64,000 bases of DNA from JBFLVU01 sp964589625 (GCA_964589625.1 CAZPSH010000005.1:1-64000), one strand, 5' to 3'; shown: positions 9,297 through 19,784, numbered from the stretch's first letter. The notes: a model not told the origin generated them from the letters alone. Translations and numbers: made by a program.

Positions 9297-12014
9297 CTAT
9301 TCCACGGTGAACTGAATGGCGCCTGACACCTTGGCGAGTTTCAGCGTGTGCGCGTTGTTGTCCAGCAGTTCGTAGAAGACCAGCGGGCGACCGTTGTCCG
9401 TCAGCACGGCGGTGTCCGGGTCCGTCGCCCCCGTCGCCACGTTTCGCAGGTACGCCCTGTCGTCGTCCGCCGTGTCCGGCGCCGAGGGCTGGAGCGCGTC
9501 GCTCCCCTCGGAGGCGTTGAAGGCGTGGTTGGGCCCGAGGGTCTCCAGGGAGGGATAGGGAGGCGTGGCCGTGGCGTGCGTGAAGAGGGGCCTCCGGTCT
9601 TGGGTCAGGGTGGTCATGGCGTCCGAGCGCAGAAGGTGGATGGCCGTCCCGGCCACCACGGGCGCGCTCCAGTCCGAGGTGCCGTCGGGGGCGAGGGTGG
9701 CCGTAGCCGTGTAGACGGCCCCATCCTCGGCAAGGGGCAGGCCCGTAAAGGCCCAGTTTCCGCCGGCGTCGGCCGTGACGGTCCCGAGGAAGACCCCCTC
9801 GGCATACAGGTCCACCGTGGCGCCCGGCTCCGCCGTGCCCGAAACGGTGGTTGCCCCGGAAGCGATGGGCGCCGAGATGACCGGAGGAGGGGTCACGGAC
9901 GAGGCATCTCCCGACACACGGACCACGTTGGAGTCCGCGCTCACGGACTTCCCGCTGGCCAGCACCGTGGCCTTGACCAGGTCTCCCGCTGCGAGGACGA
10001 TACCGGGCAGGCTCCAGGAACCGTCGGCGCCCACCGTAGTGGTGCCCGCGGACGCCCCGTTGACGAATACCGTGATCACCGACCCTGCGGCCTCCACGCT
10101 GCTTCCGTGGATCGTCGCCGGCGACCCCGCCAGAAGGGAAGCGCTCACGATGGGGGGCGTGCTCCGCACGGCCAGAACCGTGACGGGGGCCGAGGGAGTG
10201 GATGTCCCGTGGCCGCCCGCCTCATCCGTGGCGGTGGCCCGCAGCACAGCACCCTCCTCTAGCGGCGCGATTCCGGCAAGGGTCCAGCTTCCCCCGAATG
10301 GAACCGTCGTGGTTCCGAGAAAGACCCCGTCTGCGTACACGTCGATCCGGGTCCCCACGGGAGACGAGGAGGTCCCCGTCACGGTTGTGGCTCCACCATA
10401 GATGGGGGAGGTGATGACGGGACTCGGTGTGCGGTCCGAAGCGTTGGCGGAGACCAGGACTTCGGGGCTCGGCGCCGAAGTCCCCAGGCCGTTCACCTCG
10501 TCCGTGGCCGTCGCCGCCACCGCCTGGCCGTCCCGCAACGTGGCGCCGGCGGGGAGGTTCAACGTCCAGGTTCCCAAGGAGGTGACGGTCGTGCTGCCCA
10601 CGTAGGCGCCGTCCACGAACACGTCAATCCGCGTTCCCTCGGGGCTGACGGAGGTCCCGCTCACGCGCACAGCGCCCGCGTAGATGGGGCTCGTCACCCA
10701 CGGCGACGGCGTGACATCTCCGGCCTCTTGGGCCACGGTAACTTCCGCCGAGGGGGCCGAGGTTTGCCCCCCGACGGTGACGGTGGCCGTGAGGGTGTCT
10801 CCTTCCGACAGGCGGGTCAAGAGGCCCGCCAGGGTCCACGAGCCGTCGGCCTGCACCGTGGCCGTGCCGACCGCAAGTCCGCCCAGGTTCACCGTCACGA
10901 GGGACCCCGCAGGCTGGTCCGACGTGCCCGTCACGCTCGTGGCTCCCGCGTAGGCCGGCGAATCCACGATCGGCGGATAGGGCGTCACGAGAGCGGCATT
11001 CGACACGGCGGACTGGGCCGCCCCCGTCCCCGCCGTCGCCGTGACGCTCTCTCCGCCCACGAAGCCGAGGATGCCGGTGAGGCTCCACGTCCCGTCGGCC
11101 TGAACCGTTGTCGTCCCGGCGGCGATGCCGTTCACGGAGACGGCGATCGTCGTTCCCGCCGGGGAAGAAGAGGTCCCCGAGACCGCATTCCCGAAGGGGC
11201 TCGCCACGATGGGCCCGCCCACCACGGGGGCCTCGTGGACGACGGTGAATTGGGAGGTCGCGGAGGCGGGCGACACGTTGCCCGCCGCATCGGTGGCCGT
11301 GGCGAAAACCCCATGGTCCCCGTATCCGATGGAGGCGGGCGGGATGTACGTCCAGTTTCCGTCCCCGTCCGCCGTGACGACGACGGGCGTCCCGCTGCCG
11401 TCGAGGTAGAGGGACACCGCAGCGTTGGGTTCGGCCGTTCCGGAGATCGCCGGCGTCGTGTCCGTTGTCGTAGAGCCGTCCGATAGCTGGTGGATAACGG
11501 GTGCCGGGGGCGGAGTCAGGTCCAGAGAAAACGAATCGAAACTCGTGGCAGATGCGTCATCCAGAACATACCGGGGCGGAGGCAGGACCGAGGCTGGGTA
11601 CACCCCGGCGGTCCATGTTCCTTCGGTACCGAGGAGGCTCATGAGGACGCCTGTGGAGAGTGTGCCGTCCGCCGCGCTGGCCACGCTCTGGGTGAGGACG
11701 AGATCCCCTCCCGGAGAGTAGTAGGCGACAATGTAATCCGTCACCAGCAGGTAGGTCGTACCGTAAAGGTGAACCGTGGAGCCGGGGCCGAAAGAGTCGG
11801 AGGGTTCCGCGTGCCCGGCGTCCGTATAGCTGGCGAGCCTGGTCCCTACGGGGAAGTACTTCGTTCCCTCCGCGATGCCGTTTCCGCAGCTTCCGGTCCA
11901 GGCCACGTCGATCCGGTACAGACCGGCCACGGGGAACTCGACGCCGTTGACGGTCAGGGTCTCGGTATCGGAAGAAAGGGCGTAAACGGTATGGGGGGAG
12001 GTGGTCCGGGTCAC
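9297..12014 (-). CDS. C-terminal part of a giant secreted Ig-repeat protein (broken gene, distal frame)
   Basis: A 905-codon frame made of about seven bacterial Ig-like repeats of 85-95 residues. Each has the pattern P-x-I/V-x-S-P-I/A-x-x-G-A-x-x-V-x-G-T-S, then a V-x-V-x-x-G-x-x-x-G-T-T-T-V hairpin, a D-G-x-W-x-L-x-G strand (VQADGTWSLTGI, VGADGSWSLPGI, DAGGNWAFTGLP), and a closing V-x-A-T-A strand. A distinct C-terminal domain of about 115 residues (VFYELLDNNAHTLKLAKV) ends the protein. This architecture is typical of cell-surface or secreted adhesive proteins. The frame begins at a GTG with no ribosome-binding site. The sequence just upstream in this frame (NDGVFTAYTGSEVTRTT) reads like protein, so this is the -1 frame continuation of the fragment upstream rather than an independent gene. 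Confidence 0.75.
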   Translation of the reverse strand: MTRTTSPHTVYALSSDTETLTVNGVEFPVAGLYRIDVAWTGSCGNGIAEGTKYFPVGTRLASYTDAGHAEPSDSFGPGSTVHLYGTTYLLVTDYIVAYYSPGGDLVLTQSVASAADGTLSTGVLMSLLGTEGTWTAGVYPASVLPPPRYVLDDASATSFDSFSLDLTPPPAPVIHQLSDGSTTTDTTPAISGTAEPNAAVSLYLDGSGTPVVVTADGDGNWTYIPPASIGYGDHGVFATATDAAGNVSPASATSQFTVVHEAPVVGGPIVASPFGNAVSGTSSSPAGTTIAVSVNGIAAGTTTVQADGTWSLTGILGFVGGESVTATAGTGAAQSAVSNAALVTPYPPIVDSPAYAGATSVTGTSDQPAGSLVTVNLGGLAVGTATVQADGSWTLAGLLTRLSEGDTLTATVTVGGQTSAPSAEVTVAQEAGDVTPSPWVTSPIYAGAVRVSGTSVSPEGTRIDVFVDGAYVGSTTVTSLGTWTLNLPAGATLRDGQAVAATATDEVNGLGTSAPSPEVLVSANASDRTPSPVITSPIYGGATTVTGTSSSPVGTRIDVYADGVFLGTTTVPFGGSWTLAGIAPLEEGAVLRATATDEAGGHGTSTPSAPVTVLAVRSTPPIVSASLLAGSPATIHGSSVEAAGSVITVFVNGASAGTTTVGADGSWSLPGIVLAAGDLVKATVLASGKSVSADSNVVRVSGDASSVTPPPVISAPIASGATTVSGTAEPGATVDLYAEGVFLGTVTADAGGNWAFTGLPLAEDGAVYTATATLAPDGTSDWSAPVVAGTAIHLLRSDAMTTLTQDRRPLFTHATATPPYPSLETLGPNHAFNASEGSDALQPSAPDTADDDRAYLRNVATGATDPDTAVLTDNGRPLVFYELLDNNAHTLKLAKVSGAIQFTVE

Positions 12015-12337
12015 TTCGGAACCCGTATACGCGGTGAAGACTCCGTCATTGCGGTGGATCCGTCGTAAATTTCCACCAACCAGCCCAGGGAGGATCCAGC
12101 CCGGAGGTCCACCACGTCTTCCAGGCCGCCGTTGGCCAGGGTCAATGCGAAGTCGGCGGTCCCACCCGCTGTCAAGGTCAGGCTCTGGGGCGAGGGGGTC
12201 AAGGTGACCTCCCCCACGGCCGTGGAATCCAAGGCACTGGCGCAGACGTCGGACTGACCTTGCGAAAAGGCCGAGATCCGTGTTTCGTCCAAGACAATTA
12301 CCACACCCTCGGGCGCGGTGAGGCGCAACTCCACGAC
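12011..12337 (-). pseudogene. middle fragment of the broken Ig-repeat gene
   Basis: This 108-codon stretch is in the same frame as the N-terminal part and is separated from it only by a TAG at 12338-12340. The junction reads LFPSEA, stop, then VVELRLTAPEGVVIVLDE. It contains a CARDB-like or alpha-galactosidase-NEW3-like segment (SLTLTAGGTADFALTLANGG). Near WLVEIYDGSTA (about 12045-12065) coding sense passes to the -1 frame, and this frame ends in TGA at 12011-12013. No ribosome-binding site supports independent translation. Either the gene is decaying or the assembly has errors here. Confidence 0.65.
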
Positions 12338-13423
12338 CTAGGCCTCGGACGGGAAGAGCTGGGGCGTGTCCGGCCGCCCGTCGGAGTTGGAATCAAAGGC
12401 GCTGTCGACCGAGTCCCAGACAGCGTCCCCGTTCAGATCACTGGCCGCCAAGGAGGCGCCGAAATAGAGCTCGGCCTGGAAGCCCAAGGAGGAAAAGGCG
12501 GTGAGGTCGTATCGGTCGGGGAGGGTACCCGTGTTGGTGACGGTATGGGTGTAGGTGGCAACCGTGGGCGGACCGGGAGACACGGCAGAGGAATGGTCCG
12601 GTGTCACCGAAACGAGACGAAAGGCGAAGGCCCCGATCCCCCCGCCCACGCCGCCCAGGTTGTCGTCGATGCTGGCGGGTACCTGCGCCGGGTTGGAGTT
12701 GTTGGTAGAGGAGACGTGAAAGTAGATAGCCGTGGCCGAGGAAACCCCAATGCCGGACCAAGGGATCCGCGCCTCGAAGCCGGTCCCGTCGGCAAACCCC
12801 GCGATGAGGCCCGAGTAGACTGGGACGGGAGTATGGATCGATCCGGGGACGGTGTACCCGTCTGCGTAGCCCGGGTAGGGGTACCCGGCCGGAGCCACCA
12901 GCGGGTCTCCGCTGGCCCCATCCACCGCCGTGTACGTGTACAGGGTGCCGTCGGTCTTCCGGTTGGACCCGCTGAGCAGGACCTGGTACACCTTCTCTCC
13001 GGTGTTGATTCGCTGGTTCCCGTTCGTGTCCATATAGAAGTAAAAGGTCTGGGTGTTGGTCGAACTACCGAATCGCTTGACGTAAAGGTAGATATTGGAG
13101 GTATCGTAGGTCCAGGCGAAAAGGGCCAAGTCGCGCCCGGTAATTCCGTATCCGTCGCAATCCCGATCGCTGGAGGCGCTGCAGGGGCTGACCCATTCCC
13201 CGTCAAAGGTCACCTGAGTCGAATTGGCCAAAACGGGGCCCCAGTCGTCGGAGACACCGTCGACGCTTATGGTCAAAAGAGTGGCGCCGCCGCCCCCACT
13301 TCCTGCCCCCCCACCGTTCCCGAAGGCGCACGTCTGGGCCAAAGCAGGAAGAGCGCAGGATGCCGCCACCGCGAGGACGATTCCTCCGAGGAAACGAAGC
13401 CTGCATCCGCGGGTTCGAGTCAT
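12338..13423 (-). CDS. N-terminal part of the giant secreted Ig-repeat protein (ends at premature amber)
   Basis: A 361-residue frame with a clear signal peptide (MTRTRGCRLRFLGGIVLAVA, then ASCALPALAQ). The ATG at 13421-13423 is preferred over 13462 because it begins that signal. The mature part opens with a Gly-rich segment and a domain beginning with VDGVSDDWGPV. A calcium-binding-like DxNxD segment (FYFYMDTNGNQRI) follows, and near the end a dockerin-like or thrombospondin-type-3-like Asp repeat (DLNGDAVWDSVDSAFDSNSD). The TAG at 12338 falls in the middle of a linker that continues in frame as VVELRLTAPEG, so the full protein was probably about 1370 residues. If only this part is made, it would be a secreted beta-rich protein without the Ig repeats. 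Confidence 0.75.
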   Translation of the reverse strand: MTRTRGCRLRFLGGIVLAVAASCALPALAQTCAFGNGGGAGSGGGGATLLTISVDGVSDDWGPVLANSTQVTFDGEWVSPCSASSDRDCDGYGITGRDLALFAWTYDTSNIYLYVKRFGSSTNTQTFYFYMDTNGNQRINTGEKVYQVLLSGSNRKTDGTLYTYTAVDGASGDPLVAPAGYPYPGYADGYTVPGSIHTPVPVYSGLIAGFADGTGFEARIPWSGIGVSSATAIYFHVSSTNNSNPAQVPASIDDNLGGVGGGIGAFAFRLVSVTPDHSSAVSPGPPTVATYTHTVTNTGTLPDRYDLTAFSSLGFQAELYFGASLAASDLNGDAVWDSVDSAFDSNSDGRPDTPQLFPSEA

Positions 13424-13676
13424 CTGCCCTGCACCCCCCGATCTTTCAGCTTGAGCGGCCATCCAGCGGATCGGGATTCTCCCTCGGCGCCCCCGCGGCC
13501 CGAAATAGGGCGACCACCTTCTGCCTTGGATCGAATCCCGACCTTAGTATTCGCAAAATCCCTGCCACGAAGCAAGGCAGATAATCGTTGAAATAGCATA
13601 CCCTTACACGCAGAGCGTACTCAAAGTGGAACCGAGACGGAGCCACCGCGACACCAAAAGGTAACGGTACCTCACC

Positions 13677-14831
13677 TCAGAAACGCTCCGATTGCGGAAC
13701 ATCTTGCTGGCTTGGGCCCGAGGAGGTGCCTGCCCCGTGTGCCTTCCGAATCTCTTGGACCCAATCCTTCAACCCATTCTCCTTTATAGCGTTCCGTGTG
13801 TTTTCCATGAGTCCAAGGTAATAGGTCAGGTTGTGAAGGGTATTCAGCACGAGTCCCGTGGGGTCGTTGGCGCGGTAGAGATGGTTGAGGTAGGCCCGGG
13901 AGACGTGCCGGCACCCCCAACAGGGACACTTCGGGTCGAGGGGTTCGGGGGATCGCGCGAAACCGGCGTTCTTGATGGAAACCGTGCCCTCGGAGGTGAA
14001 CAGGCTTCCGTTTCGCGCATTTCGGGTGGGCAGGACGCAGTCGAACAGGTCGTAGCCCCAGGAGATTGCCTCCACTAAATCCAGGGGTGTGCCGACCCCC
14101 ATCAGGTAGCGGGGACGGTCCTTTGGGAGGAGCGTCGCCGTGTACGCCGCCACCTGCCGAAAAGTCTCCTTTTTTTCCCCCACCGAGAAGCCGCCGGCGG
14201 CATACCCTGGAAGATCCAGATCCACGAGGTCCCTTGCCGAACGTTCCCTCAAATGCGGGTACGGACCTCCTTGGACGATGCCAAAGAGGGAGGTTTCCGG
14301 GCGCTTCTGGGCCTTCCGACAACGCCGGGCCCACCGGGTCGTTCGGTCCACGGCGGCCTCGGTCTCGTCCTCCTCGGCCGTGCCTTTCACAAGCACATCC
14401 AAGGCCATGGCCACATCCACGCCCAGTTCCTCCTGAAGGGCCACGGCCCGCTCCGGGCTTAAGAAAACTTCGGCGCCATCCACGGGGGAGCGGAAGGCGA
14501 TCCCCTCTTCGGTGATCTGGCGGTGGGAGGCCAGGGAAAAGGCCTGAAAGCCACCCGAATCGGTCAGGACGGGACCGTCCCATCCCATGAACCGGTGAAT
14601 CCCACCCAGTTCCTCGATAAGGCGGCTTCCCGGCCGGAGAGCGAGGTGAAAGGTGTTGCATAGAACGATGTCCGCCCCCGCCTCCCGCAGGAGAAAGGAA
14701 GGCATCCCCTTGACCGAGGCCCGCGTCCCGACGGGCATGAAGGCCGGCGTTCGGACCCGGCCGTGGGGCGTTCGAATCTCCCCCAAGCGCCCGGCGGACC
14801 AGTTGCCCCCAACCAGCGCAAACGAGATCAT
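13677..14831 (-). CDS. tgt: tRNA-guanine(34) transglycosylase
   Basis: Tgt swaps guanine-34 of tRNA-Asp, Asn, His and Tyr for preQ1 in queuosine synthesis. The 384-residue frame has the base-binding motif TDSGGFQAFS (nucleophile or acid Asp region) near residue 90, GIVQGG near 195, and the second catalytic region DLFDCVLPTRNARNG near 260. The zinc site is CPCWGC followed by a distal His (CxCxxC...H). The ATG at 14829-14831 (MISFALVGGNW) fits the family start; a longer frame to 14888 is not supported. It is divergent from dnaK, and its start lies only about 75 bp from the HspR operator. Confidence 0.96.
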   Translation of the reverse strand: MISFALVGGNWSAGRLGEIRTPHGRVRTPAFMPVGTRASVKGMPSFLLREAGADIVLCNTFHLALRPGSRLIEELGGIHRFMGWDGPVLTDSGGFQAFSLASHRQITEEGIAFRSPVDGAEVFLSPERAVALQEELGVDVAMALDVLVKGTAEEDETEAAVDRTTRWARRCRKAQKRPETSLFGIVQGGPYPHLRERSARDLVDLDLPGYAAGGFSVGEKKETFRQVAAYTATLLPKDRPRYLMGVGTPLDLVEAISWGYDLFDCVLPTRNARNGSLFTSEGTVSIKNAGFARSPEPLDPKCPCWGCRHVSRAYLNHLYRANDPTGLVLNTLHNLTYYLGLMENTRNAIKENGLKDWVQEIRKAHGAGTSSGPSQQDVPQSERF

Positions 14832-14906
14832 GCCTCCCCCGACAGAGAGTTGAGGGTACCAGATCGGCGCTCCCGGTGAAATGCCCACGTTGCCGAAGTC
14901 AGATAA

Positions 14907-14927
14907 CTTGACAATTGTTCGCTCAAG
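14907..14927. promoter_or_regulatory. HAIR-type HspR operator
   Basis: CTTGACA, seven bases, GCTCAAG. The known HspR-associated inverted repeat is CTTGAGT-N7-ACTCAAG, so the arm spacing is exact and the outer CTTGA/TCAAG half-sites are intact (ACTTGA...TCAAGT symmetrical). It covers the -35 and most of the spacer of the dnaK promoter, the position expected for repression. The hspR gene itself is the fourth gene of this operon, giving an autoregulatory loop. Confidence 0.82.
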
Positions 14928-14936
14928 TATTATCTT
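14908..14936 (+). promoter_or_regulatory. dnaK operon promoter (sigma70-type)
   Basis: TTGACA (14908-14913), 17-bp spacer, TATCTT (14931-14936). Transcription would start near 14943, giving a leader of about 48 nt with GAAGGAGG before the dnaK ATG at 14991. There is no CIRCE element (the HrcA operator) and no sigma32-like consensus, so control seems to be by HspR repression. Confidence 0.75.
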
Positions 14937-14990
14937 AGGACCTGGCTCAGACTGCCGAGCCTAGGCACCGTTCGAAGGAGGAGTGCGTTC

Positions 14991-16916
<1,926 letters not shown>

Positions 16917-16961
16917 TCCGGAATCGGTGGTCTGACACGAGAAGGCCGGGGAGGTGCTGGC

Positions 16962-17393
16962 ATGCCGTCCAAGGGTGATCCTCTTCGGGAACTCCTGAAT
17001 TTGCAGAGGCGCGTGAACCGGCTCTTCGACGAGATTATCCAGCCAGAGAGGCCCGCTACGCCCCTCCAAGATTTCACCTGGATCCCCCCGGCCGACGTGT
17101 ACGAGGATGCCGTCCGGTACATCGTGGAGGTGGAGATTCCCGGCGTGCCCATCGAGGGCATCGAGGTCACGGCCGAGGGACGCCTCCTCCGGGTGGCGGG
17201 AGAGCGCCGCGCCAACCAGGGGGAAGACCAAGAGTGCGTACAAAGGATGGAGCGGTACTTCGGGCCCTTTCTGAGGGAGTTCTCGTTTCCCGACGAGATC
17301 GACGCCGGGGCCGTGGAGGCGGCCCTGAAGGACGGCCTTCTCACCATCGTCCTCCCCCGGAAGAACGCCCGGAAGTCCATCCGCGTGAAGTAG
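16962..17393 (+). CDS. small heat shock protein, Hsp20/alpha-crystallin family
   Basis: An ATP-independent holdase that binds unfolding proteins and hands them to DnaK/DnaJ. The 143-residue protein has a short N-terminal arm (LRELLNLQRRVNRLFDEII), then the alpha-crystallin domain from WIPPADVYEDAVRYIVEVEI. The A-x-x-x-G-L/D-G-x-L signature (AALKDGLLTIVLPR) is near the end. The I-x-I/V C-terminal anchor is present only loosely (IRVK). It starts 45 bp after dnaK with GGGGAGG as ribosome-binding site and ends 13 bp before dnaJ, so it belongs to the HspR-regulated operon. Confidence 0.94.
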   Translation: MPSKGDPLRELLNLQRRVNRLFDEIIQPERPATPLQDFTWIPPADVYEDAVRYIVEVEIPGVPIEGIEVTAEGRLLRVAGERRANQGEDQECVQRMERYFGPFLREFSFPDEIDAGAVEAALKDGLLTIVLPRKNARKSIRVK

Positions 17394-17406
17394 GGAGGGG
17401 ACGCCC

Positions 17407-18510
17407 GTGGCCGTGCGCGACCTTTACGACGTCCTGGAAATTCCACGGGGGGCTTCGGCGGCGGAGGCCCGCAAGGCTTACAAACGCCTCGCCCGGAAAT
17501 ATCACCCCGACCTCAACCCCGGGGACGCGGCCGCCGAAGAGCGGTTCAAGGAACTCTCCGAGGCCCACGCCATTCTCTCCGACCCCGAGAAGAAGAAGCG
17601 CTACGATGCCACCGGCACCGTGGGACCCGGTTCGGGCGTCGGGTCGAGGGTGGATTTCACGGGGTTCGACTTCGACGCTGGCCCCTCTTCCGGGGGCTTT
17701 CAGGACCTTCTGGATGCGTTCCTGCACACGGCCCAGAGCCGGGAAAACCAGGGACCTCGGCCTGGCGAGGATCTGGTCTTTCCGCTTACCTTGACCCTCC
17801 AGGAGGCCTTTTCCGGCAAGCGGGCCCGCATCGCCGTGCGCCACACGGTGGCCTGCGGGGCCTGCCGAGGCGAGGGGCGCCTCCCCCACAAGCGGAGCCG
17901 ATCCTGCGCCTCCTGCGGAGGTTCGGGGAAGGTCGGCCTCTCCCGTGGGCCCTTCTCCTTCGCCCGGACCTGCCCGACCTGCGGGGGCTCCGGAAAGGAC
18001 CCCGGCGAGCCCTGCCGCACGTGCGGGGGGGCGGGTTCCACGGAGACGCTGGAAACGGTGGATGTGTCCATTCCCGCGGGGGTGGACACGGGTTCCCGGG
18101 TGCGCGTCAAGGGAAAGGGGCAGGCGGGGCGCTTCGGAGGGCCCCCGGGGGACCTCTACATCGAGACCCACATCCTGGAAGAGCCGACCTACCGCCGGGA
18201 GGGCCCCAACCTCCGCGTGAAGGTCCCCATCACCGTCACCGAGGCGGTCCTGGGAGCCCGGATCGACGTCCCCACCCTCGGCGGCGGGGCGCGCCTCAAG
18301 GTCCCTCCGGGCACTTCCTCTGGCCAGGTGTTTCGCTTGAGAGAGCGGGGGATGCCCTCCCTTCGGGGTGGCACGGCGGGAGATCTCCTGGTGGAAGTGT
18401 CCATCTGGACCCCCCCGGTGGTGGACGAGCGGAGCAAGGACCTCCTCCGCGAATTCGCCCGTTTGAACCCCGAGAACCCGCGCCCCTATACTGGGGCGGA
18501 GAAGGGGTGA
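17407..18510 (+). CDS. dnaJ: chaperone DnaJ (Hsp40)
   Basis: Co-chaperone that delivers substrates to DnaK and stimulates its ATPase. The J-domain with HPD (RKYHPDLNPGD) lies within residues 4-70. A Gly/Phe-rich linker follows. Four zinc-finger CxxCxGxG-type repeats follow (CGACRGEG, CASCGGSG, CPTCGGSG, CRTCGGAG), then the C-terminal beta-sandwich domains. At 367 residues it is a full-length type I DnaJ. The GTG at 17407 is taken as start (VAVRDLYDVLEI); GGGAGGGG sits just upstream. It is followed after 4 bp by hspR. Confidence 0.97.
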   Translation: MAVRDLYDVLEIPRGASAAEARKAYKRLARKYHPDLNPGDAAAEERFKELSEAHAILSDPEKKKRYDATGTVGPGSGVGSRVDFTGFDFDAGPSSGGFQDLLDAFLHTAQSRENQGPRPGEDLVFPLTLTLQEAFSGKRARIAVRHTVACGACRGEGRLPHKRSRSCASCGGSGKVGLSRGPFSFARTCPTCGGSGKDPGEPCRTCGGAGSTETLETVDVSIPAGVDTGSRVRVKGKGQAGRFGGPPGDLYIETHILEEPTYRREGPNLRVKVPITVTEAVLGARIDVPTLGGGARLKVPPGTSSGQVFRLRERGMPSLRGGTAGDLLVEVSIWTPPVVDERSKDLLREFARLNPENPRPYTGAEKG

Positions 18511-18514
18511 CGCC

Positions 18515-18943
18515 ATGGCCCGGAGGCCTCCCAAGACCGAGGGGAAACGCTTCTACATGATCTCCGCCGTGGCGCAACGTTTTGACGTGCATCCCCAGAC
18601 CCTTCGGCTCTACGAGCGGGACGGCCTGCTGAGGCCCTCCCGAACGGAAGGCAATACCCGCCTCTACTCGGACGAGGACTTGGAACGCCTCGAGATCATC
18701 CTGAACCTCACGCGAAACCTCGGCGTGAATCTCGCGGGGGTTGAAATTGTTCTCAACATGCGGGAGAAAATGGGCCGCATGCAGGATGAGATGAACGGCT
18801 TTCTGGAGTTCTTTTTGGAGCAGCTCGGGCGAAGGGGCGTGTCGCGGGACGAGGTGCGGAAGCAGGCCCTCGTCCGAATCCCACAGCGCTCCCTCCAGGT
18901 CCTGCTGGACCATTTGGAGAGGGGCGATGGCACCCAAGAATAG
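18515..18943 (+). CDS. hspR: MerR-family heat-shock repressor HspR
   Basis: A 142-residue MerR-type repressor. The winged-helix DNA-binding region is YMISAVAQRFDVHPQTLRLY followed by ERDGLLRPSRTEGNTRLYSD, residues about 14-55. A coiled-coil dimerisation helix follows (LNMREKMGRMQDEMNGFLEF). HspR represses chaperone operons by binding HAIR sites and uses DnaK as co-repressor in the known actinobacterial and epsilonproteobacterial systems. A HAIR-like site sits over the dnaK promoter at 14907-14927. Position after dnaJ matches the classic dnaK-grpE-dnaJ-hspR order, with hsp20 in place of grpE. Its 3' end overlaps the sigma-factor start by 17 bp. Confidence 0.93.
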   Translation: MARRPPKTEGKRFYMISAVAQRFDVHPQTLRLYERDGLLRPSRTEGNTRLYSDEDLERLEIILNLTRNLGVNLAGVEIVLNMREKMGRMQDEMNGFLEFFLEQLGRRGVSRDEVRKQALVRIPQRSLQVLLDHLERGDGTQE

Positions 18944-19784
18944 CGTTCCCAGCGGCGAAGAATCCGCCCTCCTCAAGCGCTACCTCCGAGAGATCTCCCG
19001 GTTTCCCCTTCTGGCCCCCGAAGAGGAGAAGCGCCTCGGCGCCCTCATCCAGGCGGGGGATCGCGAGGCCCTGCAGAAGCTCGTGGAATCGAATCTCCGC
19101 TTCGTCGTCTCCTTCTCCAAGAAGTACCGTGGGTGGGGGCTTTCCTTCCAGGACCTCATCAACGAAGGAAACATCGGGCTCATCGAAGCCGCCAAGCGCT
19201 TCGATCCCGGCAAGGGCGTCAAGTTCATCACCTACGCCGTCTGGTGGATCCGGCAGGCCATCATACACGCCCTCTCAGAGCAGGGCGGCCCCTTCCGCAT
19301 CCCGCAGAAGCAAGCCAACCTCCTGTACAACATCCACAAGACCATCGCGGCCATGACCCCGATCCTGGAGCGTCCCCCGACGGTCGGGGAGGTGGCGGAG
19401 GAGCTCGACGTTCCCCGGGAGAACGTGGAGGTCCTCATGCAGGCGGAAACCGAGGACCTCCCCCTCGAATCGGCTTCCGAGGAGGATTCGGACTTCCAGC
19501 TCCTGGACAAGATCGAACAGGTCACCATGCCCCCGGTGGACCAGAACCTCATGGAGGAATCCTTCCGCAAGCTCCTGAGGGGGATGCTCAGGGATCTCGA
19601 CGAGAAGGAGCGCATCGTCCTCACGTTGAGGTATGGCCTGGACGGCACGGATTCCCACACGCTCAAAGAGGTGGGCGACCATCTGGGCTTGTCCAGGGAG
19701 CGGATCCGCCAGATCGAGACCCAGGCCCTCCAGAAGTTGAAGCACAGCAAGAAGAGCCGTCAGCTGATGGGGTATCTGAACTGA
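18927..19784 (+). CDS. RpoD-like (group 2) sigma-70 factor in the heat-shock operon
   Basis: A 285-residue sigma factor. Region 1.2/2.1 starts at LKRYLREISRFPLLAPEEEK. Region 2 contains FVVSFSKKYRGWGLSFQDLI and the -10 recognition helix KFITYAVWWIRQAIIHAL. Region 3 has PPTVGEVAEELDVPRENVE. Region 4 ends with TLKEVGDHLGLSRERIRQIE, the -35 recognition helix-turn-helix. It lacks the long region 1.1 of a primary sigma factor and has no obvious RpoH box, so it looks like a group 2/3 alternative factor. The ATG at 18927 lies inside the end of hspR (17-bp overlap) with GGAGAGGGG upstream. This implies translational coupling to the repressor and co-induction with chaperones. Confidence 0.88.
   Translation: MAPKNSVPSGEESALLKRYLREISRFPLLAPEEEKRLGALIQAGDREALQKLVESNLRFVVSFSKKYRGWGLSFQDLINEGNIGLIEAAKRFDPGKGVKFITYAVWWIRQAIIHALSEQGGPFRIPQKQANLLYNIHKTIAAMTPILERPPTVGEVAEELDVPRENVEVLMQAETEDLPLESASEEDSDFQLLDKIEQVTMPPVDQNLMEESFRKLLRGMLRDLDEKERIVLTLRYGLDGTDSHTLKEVGDHLGLSRERIRQIETQALQKLKHSKKSRQLMGYLN

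Noticed and set aside
12066..12072. AAATTTA heptamer (minus strand) near the frameshift in the Ig-repeat gene, as a programmed -1 slip site
   Set aside because: It is not in the right register: the incoming frame reads GAA ATT TAC, so the tRNAs would not sit on the AAT TTA codons. No supporting pseudoknot is evident.
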